A stretch of 5,041 nucleotides of DNA from Phycisphaerales bacterium (GTDB taxonomy: Bacteria; Pseudomonadota; Gammaproteobacteria; Competibacterales; Competibacteraceae), in the NCBI GenBank assembly GCA_014879435.1, contig JACSSB010000190.1:1-5041 (forward strand). Direction: 5' to 3'. Below the pieces are notes generated by a model that searched no databases, was not told the origin of the DNA, and worked only from the letters and a program-made list of their open reading frames with translations. Both the position numbers and the translations under genes were made by a program. Shown piece by piece: positions 1 to 5,041 of this stretch (position 1 is its first letter; each line of letters starts with the position of its first letter).

Positions 1-2255
1 TGCTTGGGCAAGAGATCGACAATGCGATCCTGATCAGCGCCACATTCGTACTATTCGTGCTGGTGATGCTGCGCATGGCCGGGCTGATCCGCTTTCGGGA
101 GCGCGATGCACTCCGCGAGCGGGCGCTCCGCGAAGCCGGTACCTCATTGGTTACCGCGACCAGCCGCGATAATATTCGCACCGCAGCGATCATGGCGGCG
201 CAAGCGCTGGCCGGTCCCGAAGCTGCAGTGCGCGTATGCGAGCGTGATGCCAATGACTCTACACGGTATCGGATCGTTGCAGGGAATGAGGCCATGGAAG
301 GCTCGTTCTCGTTTCCTGCGCTGGAGGAATGTACGCACCTGTTCAATGGTGAGCCGTGCCTCCTGCCACTGGCTCACATCTCGTTGCGCGAGGCACTGGG
401 ACTGAATCCACGTCAGAACCTGCTCTTTGTCACTACGCTCTCGCCCAGCGAGAAGCTACAAGAGTTGATGCTGGTGGCGACTGGGCACAATGCTCCGCGC
501 GGTTTGGGCGATGCATTGGTTGCTTTGTCCTCTCAGGTCGCCCTTGCCCTTGAAAGTGCGCAACTGACCGAAACCCTACTCAAGCAACGCAGCGAGGCCC
601 GCTTCGCTTCCCTCGTCAAGAACTCGTCGGATGTCATCTGCGTGCTGGAGGTCGATACTTCGATTCGCTATATCACCCCCTCGGTAGAGAAGGTTCTGGG
701 TTACAGCGCTTCCGAACTTGAGGGTAAGCTCCTCATCGATCTGATTACACTGGCGGATCAGCCACGCGTGTTGACCATCTTGTGCGCGAAGCTGGATTAT
801 GAAGAACCCACCCTGTTTGAGTTTCGTGCTCCGCATCGCGATGGAAGCGAATGCTTCATTGAGGCACTGCGTACCAATTTGATGGAAGATCCGAATGTAG
901 GCGGTATCGTTCTCAATATGCGTGACGTTAGTGAACGTAAGGAGTTTGAAAATCAGCTTTCATATCAAGCCTTCTACGACCCAGTGACTGGGTTGGCAAA
1001 CCGCGCCTTGTTTCGTAATCACTTACAGCATGCCATCAATCGCAGAAAGCGTGATGATCGGTTGATTGCCATTTTGTTCATCGATCTCGATGACTTTAAG
1101 ACGATTAACGACTCATTGGGGCACGCCGCCGGTGATCAAGTGTTGCACGAATTCGGGCAGCGACTGTCCGGTTCATTGCGCACCGCAGATACTGCCGCAC
1201 GCTTCGGAGGCGATGAATTCGCGGTGTTACTGGAAAGTAGCAGTCAAGACATGCGGCCGAGCTATGTGGCGGAACGGCTATTGTGCGCACTGAAGGAACC
1301 TTTCCAGTTGCAAGGCAAGCATGTCTTGGTGCACGCGAGTATCGGTATCGTCGTGGCTCAGGACAAGGAGGAGGATATCGATACGCTGCTGCGCAATGCG
1401 GATGTCGCAATGTACTTTGCCAAGGATCAGGGTAAGGATCAGTATCAAATCTACCAACCGGCGATGCACGATACCTTACTCAGGCGGCTCGAACTCAAGG
1501 CTAATCTTCAGGTTGCACTGGATCGCGGCGAGTTCACTCTGGTTTACCAACCGGTGGTGGATCTGCAAACGGGAATGATCGTTGGCGCCGAAGCCTTGCT
1601 GCGCTGGCGGCATGCTGAGCGTGGGATGATCTCACCGCTTGAGTTTATACCGCTGGCCGAAGAGACCGGACAAATCATAGCGATTGGGCAGTGGGTTTTG
1701 CAGGAAGCCTGCCACTATGCGGTGGAACTCCAGCGTCGCGTCGCACAGCCACTGCACATGGCAGTGAATCTATCGGCTAGGCAACTCCAGGATTCCTCGT
1801 TGCTTGAGAGCATCCGGCACGCATTGAATGAAACAGGACTCGCTCCATCTGCCCTGATTCTTGAGATCACCGAAAGCGTGATGATGCGCGACATGGAGGC
1901 GGCTATTGCGCGCTTGCACGAATTAAAAGCATTGGGCGTATATCTGGCTATCGACGATTTCGGTACTGGCTATTCGTCGCTCAACTATATTCGCCGCTTT
2001 CCTGTGGATATCCTGAAAATCGACAAGTCGTTCGTCGATGGTGTCAGCGACAAGGGGCAAGGCTTGGCACTGACATCAGCACTGATCGACTTGGCGGGTA
2101 TCCTAAAACTGCGTTCAGTCGCCGAAGGTATCGAGCACGCCGAGCAATGTGATCGACTGCGAGATATAGGCTGTGATCTTGGGCAAGGATATTTCTTTTC
2201 GGCACCTGTGGCACCGGAAGCACTGGAACGCCTGATCATGCACGGCTTAGGGTGA
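1..2255 (+). CDS. Membrane-anchored GAF-PAS-GGDEF-EAL bifunctional c-di-GMP cyclase/phosphodiesterase (5' partial)
   Basis: Predicted to synthesise c-di-GMP from two GTP (GGDEF) and hydrolyse it to pGpG (EAL) at the inner membrane. The frame is open to the left edge (first full codon at base 3), so GTG 57 is only the first start-like codon and the real start lies outside. Residues are numbered from GTG 57. The end of a transmembrane helix (bases 24-89) is followed by a divergent GAF-like region (about 25-170) and a PAS domain (about 181-295). The GGDEF domain (about 300-458) has D343, N351 and D360 for metal and GTP, GGDEF at 384-388, and an RxxD inhibitory site at 375-378. The EAL domain (about 474-722) keeps all expected catalytic positions: E512 of EAL, N571, E603, D633/D634 in DDFGTG, K654, E690 and Q710. 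Both activities therefore look possible; which dominates cannot be read from sequence. It converges on the pentapeptide gene with a 3 bp gap. The input signal is unknown. Confidence 0.95.
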   Translation, partial: LGQEIDNAILISATFVLFVLVMLRMAGLIRFRERDALRERALREAGTSLVTATSRDNIRTAAIMAAQALAGPEAAVRVCERDANDSTRYRIVAGNEAMEGSFSFPALEECTHLFNGEPCLLPLAHISLREALGLNPRQNLLFVTTLSPSEKLQELMLVATGHNAPRGLGDALVALSSQVALALESAQLTETLLKQRSEARFASLVKNSSDVICVLEVDTSIRYITPSVEKVLGYSASELEGKLLIDLITLADQPRVLTILCAKLDYEEPTLFEFRAPHRDGSECFIEALRTNLMEDPNVGGIVLNMRDVSERKEFENQLSYQAFYDPVTGLANRALFRNHLQHAINRRKRDDRLIAILFIDLDDFKTINDSLGHAAGDQVLHEFGQRLSGSLRTADTAARFGGDEFAVLLESSSQDMRPSYVAERLLCALKEPFQLQGKHVLVHASIGIVVAQDKEEDIDTLLRNADVAMYFAKDQGKDQYQIYQPAMHDTLLRRLELKANLQVALDRGEFTLVYQPVVDLQTGMIVGAEALLRWRHAERGMISPLEFIPLAEETGQIIAIGQWVLQEACHYAVELQRRVAQPLHMAVNLSARQLQDSSLLESIRHALNETGLAPSALILEITESVMMRDMEAAIARLHELKALGVYLAIDDFGTGYSSLNYIRRFPVDILKIDKSFVDGVSDKGQGLALTSALIDLAGILKLRSVAEGIEHAEQCDRLRDIGCDLGQGYFFSAPVAPEALERLIMHGLG
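24..89 (+). other. Last transmembrane segment of the c-di-GMP enzyme
   Basis: Translation of bases 24-89 in the gene's frame gives about 22 mostly hydrophobic residues (Ala, Ile, Leu, Val, Phe, Met) with a single Arg near the C-terminal third. An Arg/Glu-rich juxtamembrane helix follows. This reads as the final membrane helix of an N-terminal sensor that lies mainly outside the window. In related multi-domain GGDEF-EAL proteins such a module usually has several helices; that part is inference here. Confidence 0.7.
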
Positions 2256-2258
2256 TCA

Positions 2259-3020
2259 CTAGCGACATTCCTCCACTGACCCCGATTGACAACGCCGTCG
2301 ATCAACCCAGATCGTACTGTCCAGTTTGGTGTTGGTGAAGCGGACACCATCGATACGGGCATCGGCCAGTGTTGCTGACCCCAAATCGGCACCACTAAAA
2401 TCAGCACCCAGTAGATTAGCGCCATCTAGTTTGGCACCGTGGAGGTTGGCTCCAGACAGGATCGCATCCTCCAATACCGCCCGGCTGAGTACCGCATCCA
2501 CCAGCAGCGCATTTGCCAGCTTGCTATCGGTCAAATCCGCTTGGGTCAAGGTGGCTTGGCTCAAGTTCGCTCCGCTCAGGTTGGCGCCATTGAGATTGGC
2601 CTGATAAAACCCAGCATGACTCAGATCGGCCCGACTCAAATTAGCACCGGTCAATACCGCTCGATCCAATCGCGCCCCGATCATGTGCGCATCGATGAAT
2701 ACGGTGTGATCCAGTTGCGCCGATACCAGCCGCGTACCACGCAGTACGGCACCGGTCAAATCGGCATTGCTGAGTACTGCCCGACCCAGATCCGCTCCAC
2801 TGAGTCGGGCGCCCGTTAGATTGGCATTGGCCAGATTGCTTCGAGTAAGTACCGCCTCGCGCAGATCCACCCCCTGCAGATCTGCTCCCTGTTTGTCGCA
2901 AGACAGCCAGTTCACCCGTCGGCTGGGCGGATCGTCGCAAGCAGCCCAGGTGGGTGCATGCAAGAACGCCAGCAGACACAGCGGCGGCAACAGGGCGCGA
3001 TAACGGCCATCCATCGTCAC
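2259..3020 (-). CDS. Exported pentapeptide-repeat protein (right-handed quadrilateral beta-helix)
   Basis: 253 residues from GTG 3020; an in-frame ATG at 3014 would shorten it by two. A signal peptide is visible: basic start (R6, R8), hydrophobic core about 9-20, and a likely cleavage near A26/A27. C28 follows, but Trp at -3 makes a lipobox unlikely. From A46 to S235 the A(D/N)LxX pattern runs without a break: the centre position, every fifth residue from 48 to 233, is Leu, Phe, Met or Ile in all 38 repeats, and the -2 position is almost always Ala, otherwise Ser, Thr or Val. This predicts about 9.5 coils of beta-helix. Mature cysteines occur only at the ends (C28, C41; C244, C252), suggesting disulfide-pinned caps. 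No enzymatic motif is visible. Export argues against a Qnr/MfpA-like gyrase-protecting role. It lies 11 bp downstream of lon, probably in one transcript. The family is certain; the function is unknown. Confidence 0.93.
   Translation of the reverse strand: MTMDGRYRALLPPLCLLAFLHAPTWAACDDPPSRRVNWLSCDKQGADLQGVDLREAVLTRSNLANANLTGARLSGADLGRAVLSNADLTGAVLRGTRLVSAQLDHTVFIDAHMIGARLDRAVLTGANLSRADLSHAGFYQANLNGANLSGANLSQATLTQADLTDSKLANALLVDAVLSRAVLEDAILSGANLHGAKLDGANLLGADFSGADLGSATLADARIDGVRFTNTKLDSTIWVDRRRCQSGSVEECR
2316..2885 (-). repeat. 38 tandem pentapeptide-coding units (15-bp period)
   Basis: These bases encode residues 46-235 of the exported protein as 38 consecutive five-residue units with no insertion or register shift. 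At DNA level the copies are diverged, sharing mainly the Ala and Leu codons, so expansion looks old and the tract is protein-selected rather than a recent slippage array. The 15-bp periodicity also creates repetitive open frames on the + strand, which are shadows. Confidence 0.9.
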
Positions 3021-3025
3021 GATTG

Positions 3026-3031
3026 ACCTCT
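3026..3031 (-). promoter_or_regulatory. Ribosome binding site of the pentapeptide-repeat gene
   Basis: On the - strand AGAGGT lies 5 nt before GTG 3020 and 11 nt before ATG 3014. The spacing favours GTG, though ATG remains possible. The site directly follows the lon TAA stop (3034-3032), so ribosomes finishing lon reach the initiation site, which allows translational coupling. Confidence 0.65.
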
Positions 3032-5041
3032 TTAGGTTGTACTCTTCGGCGAAAATACCAAATCTACCACTTGTCCTAAGCCTGCCACGAAATGCAGGCT
3101 GAGTCCTTCCTTGATGTAATCCGGCAATTCTTCGGCATCACCCCGATTTGCTTCTGGCAGGATGATCTCGAACAGACCTGCCCGACGGGCTGCGATAATC
3201 TTCTCGCGGATACCACCTACCGGCAATACTTGTCCGGTCAGGGTCAATTCTCCGGTCATCGCCAAGGGTCGGTTGGGCTGCTGGCCTCGTGCCAGCGACA
3301 GCAGAGCAGTGGCCATGGTAATACCCGCACTGGGACCGTCCTTGGGTGTGGCCCCCTCAGGCACATGCAAATGCACGAAGGCCTCGTCGAAAAATTTGGG
3401 GTCGGCCTGATACTCTTCCAAATGCGCACTGACGTAACTGTAAGCGATATTGGCGGACTCCTGCATCACTTCACCCAAGCGACCGGTCAGTTTAAAACCA
3501 CGGTTCTTGCTGTGAATCAAGCTGGCTTCGACACTGAGTGTTGCACCACCCATCGCGGTCCAGGCCAGACCCGTCACCACGCCGACGCCATGCATCAGCG
3601 TTTCCGGTTTGAACGCTGGTTTACCTAAATAACTTTCCAGATCGGGTTTTTCCACCACGATCGATTCCTGCGCTTCTCCTTGCACAATCTTGACTGCGCT
3701 CTTGCGCACGATTCGTCCGAGCTGCTTTTCCAGGTTACGCACTCCAGCCTCGCGGGCGTAGCCCTCGATGATCTGGGTCAGTGCCTCATCTCCGACCTGG
3801 ATCCGCTCCCGATCCAGGCCACTGCGCTCTAGCAGTTTCGGCCACAGATGATTACGAGCGATCTGCAATTTCTCGGCGGTGATATAGCCGGACAAACGAA
3901 TAATCTCCATGCGATCAAGCAACGGCCCTGGAATGGTATCGAGCTGGTTGGCCGTGCAGATAAACAAGACCTTGGAAAGATCGAAACGTACATCCAGGTA
4001 ATGATCCAAAAATTCAGTGTTCTGCTCAGGATCGAGCGCCTCCAGCAACGCTGAGGCCGGATCGCCGTGGTATGAAGCACCGATCTTGTCGATTTCGTCC
4101 AGCATAATCACCGGATTGGCAGTCTTAGCGTCACGAATAGCCTGGATAAACTTACCCGGCAGGGCGCCGATGTAGGTGCGGCGATGGCCTTTGATCTCGG
4201 CCTCGTCTCGCATTCCACCTAGGCTGAGCCGGTAAAATTCACGATCCAGCGCCGCAGCCACCGAGCGACCAATTGAGGTCTTGCCGACTCCCGGTGGACC
4301 CACCAGCAGGATAATCGAACCGCCGACTTGGCCTTTAAGTGCACCCACCGCCAGGAACTCGATGATGCGATCCTTCACATCGGCCAATCCGTCGTGGTCA
4401 CGATCCAGTACGGTGCGAGCGTGCTGTAGATCGAGATTGTCGGTGGAATACATCCCCCACGGCAGATCGGTGATCACATCCAAATAATTACGGGTGACCG
4501 CATATTCCGGTGATCCGGTTTCCAGAATCGACAGTTTATCCAGTTCCTCCTCGATCCGCTTCAGTGCCGCTTCCGGTACTTGGCGGCTTTCCAATCGCTC
4601 ACGGAACCGATCCACATCAGCGGTGCGGTCGTCTTTAGCAATGCCGAGTTCCTGCTGAATCGTCTTGAGCTGCTCGCGCAGGAAAAACTTGCGTTGATGC
4701 TCACTCATCTTCTCCTCGACCTGCTTGCGAATGCGGGTCTGGAGTTTGGCGACTTCCAGTTCCTTCTTGATCAGCACGATCACTTTCTTCAGTCGTTCCA
4801 ATACCGGCGCAGTAGCTAGAACCTCCTGCAACTCCTCTTTGGTCGCAGTGGTCAGGCTGGCGGCAAAATCGGCCAACGGTGACGGATCATGCGTGTTGAA
4901 ACGATTTAAGAAGAACTTCAGTTCCTCGGAATACAGTGGGTTGAGCGGGATCAATTCCTTCAGGGTGTTGATCACCGCCAACGAATAGGCCCGCAGTTCT
5001 TCATCGCCTGCGCCATCTTCCTCGCTCAGGTACTCGACATG
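3032..5041 (-). CDS. lon: Lon (LonA-type) ATP-dependent serine protease, AsrA/Lon-2-like (5' partial)
   Basis: Cytoplasmic AAA+ protease that unfolds and degrades damaged and short-lived regulatory proteins. The frame is open to the right edge: 20 more codons precede TTG 4981, which is therefore not the start. 669 residues are visible; compared with E. coli Lon (784), about 115 N-terminal residues, most of the first substrate-binding domain, are missing. Numbering from TTG 4981: coiled-coil region about 60-150; Walker A GPPGVGKT at 228-235 (K234); Walker B with D295/E296; sensor-1 N345; arginine finger R357; sensor-2 R415; protease domain about 460-645 with catalytic S551 in PKDGPSAG and K594. 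The Ser-Lys distance of 43 equals that of E. coli S679/K722, so both activities look intact. From memory it resembles the Pseudomonas second Lon (AsrA) more than housekeeping Lon, for example in the stretch at 151-165 and CTAN at 342-345. No promoter is visible because the start is outside the window. It is probably co-transcribed with the pentapeptide gene. Confidence 0.96.
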   Translation of the reverse strand, partial: HVEYLSEEDGAGDEELRAYSLAVINTLKELIPLNPLYSEELKFFLNRFNTHDPSPLADFAASLTTATKEELQEVLATAPVLERLKKVIVLIKKELEVAKLQTRIRKQVEEKMSEHQRKFFLREQLKTIQQELGIAKDDRTADVDRFRERLESRQVPEAALKRIEEELDKLSILETGSPEYAVTRNYLDVITDLPWGMYSTDNLDLQHARTVLDRDHDGLADVKDRIIEFLAVGALKGQVGGSIILLVGPPGVGKTSIGRSVAAALDREFYRLSLGGMRDEAEIKGHRRTYIGALPGKFIQAIRDAKTANPVIMLDEIDKIGASYHGDPASALLEALDPEQNTEFLDHYLDVRFDLSKVLFICTANQLDTIPGPLLDRMEIIRLSGYITAEKLQIARNHLWPKLLERSGLDRERIQVGDEALTQIIEGYAREAGVRNLEKQLGRIVRKSAVKIVQGEAQESIVVEKPDLESYLGKPAFKPETLMHGVGVVTGLAWTAMGGATLSVEASLIHSKNRGFKLTGRLGEVMQESANIAYSYVSAHLEEYQADPKFFDEAFVHLHVPEGATPKDGPSAGITMATALLSLARGQQPNRPLAMTGELTLTGQVLPVGGIREKIIAARRAGLFEIILPEANRGDAEELPDYIKEGLSLHFVAGLGQVVDLVFSPKSTT

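Noticed and set aside
2198..2220. Repeated GGCACC near the end of the EAL gene as a possible terminator stem
   Set aside because: The two copies are direct, not inverted, so they cannot form a hairpin, and no T-run follows.
1985..2425. - strand open frame spanning the junction between the EAL gene and the pentapeptide gene
   Set aside because: It overlaps conserved EAL coding on one side and pentapeptide coding in another frame on the other; no domain is visible in the translation.
2326..2819. Two long + strand open frames (2326-2604 and 2439-2819) opposite the pentapeptide gene, with repetitive protein products
   Set aside because: Their repetitiveness comes from the 15-bp period of the antisense repeat tract. 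They have no recognisable domain, and the - strand frame has a signal peptide and perfect repeat register.
2936..2945. Possible lipobox at C28 of the pentapeptide protein
   Set aside because: The -3 residue is Trp rather than Leu, Val or Ile, and C28 fits better as one of the paired end cysteines after ordinary signal peptidase cleavage.
3092..3628. 178-residue + strand open frame antisense to lon
   Set aside because: It lies entirely opposite the highly conserved Lon protease domain and its product shows no family resemblance, so it is a shadow frame.

Overview
This is an ordinary-looking stretch of bacterial chromosome, GC roughly mid-50s by eye and almost fully coding. It holds three genes. 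A bifunctional cyclic-di-GMP enzyme on the + strand is cut at its 5' end by the left edge. On the - strand lie an exported pentapeptide-repeat protein and a Lon-type ATP-dependent protease, the latter cut at its 5' end by the right edge. The Sec-type signal peptide, the c-di-GMP enzyme and a Lon that resembles the Pseudomonas AsrA/Lon-2 branch (comparison from memory) suggest a Gram-negative proteobacterium, probably gammaproteobacterial. The membrane/GAF/PAS part of the c-di-GMP protein also recalls an architecture common in Actinobacteria, so the lineage call is tentative.

Layout: bases 1-2255 (+) encode the end of a membrane segment, then GAF-like, PAS, GGDEF and EAL domains. Bases 2259-3020 (-) encode a signal peptide followed by 38 uninterrupted pentapeptide repeats, with cysteine pairs at both ends. 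Bases 3032-5041 (-) encode Lon without its first hundred or so residues. The + gene and the - pair converge with only 3 bp between stop codons. Lon and the pentapeptide gene are 11 bp apart, with the second gene's ribosome binding site directly after the lon stop, so they are probably co-transcribed.

Functionally, the left gene would make and/or degrade c-di-GMP in response to a membrane or cytoplasmic signal. Lon degrades damaged and regulatory proteins in the cytoplasm. The pentapeptide protein is probably periplasmic or secreted and has no known function; its pairing with lon is the least expected part of the window. There is no gene-free stretch above 300 bp. I see no RNA gene, mobile element, CRISPR array, origin or convincing intrinsic terminator, and no evidence of a new multi-gene system. 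The ATG-like starts closest to the window edges (GTG 57 and TTG 4981) are not the true starts of their genes, because both frames stay open to the edges.
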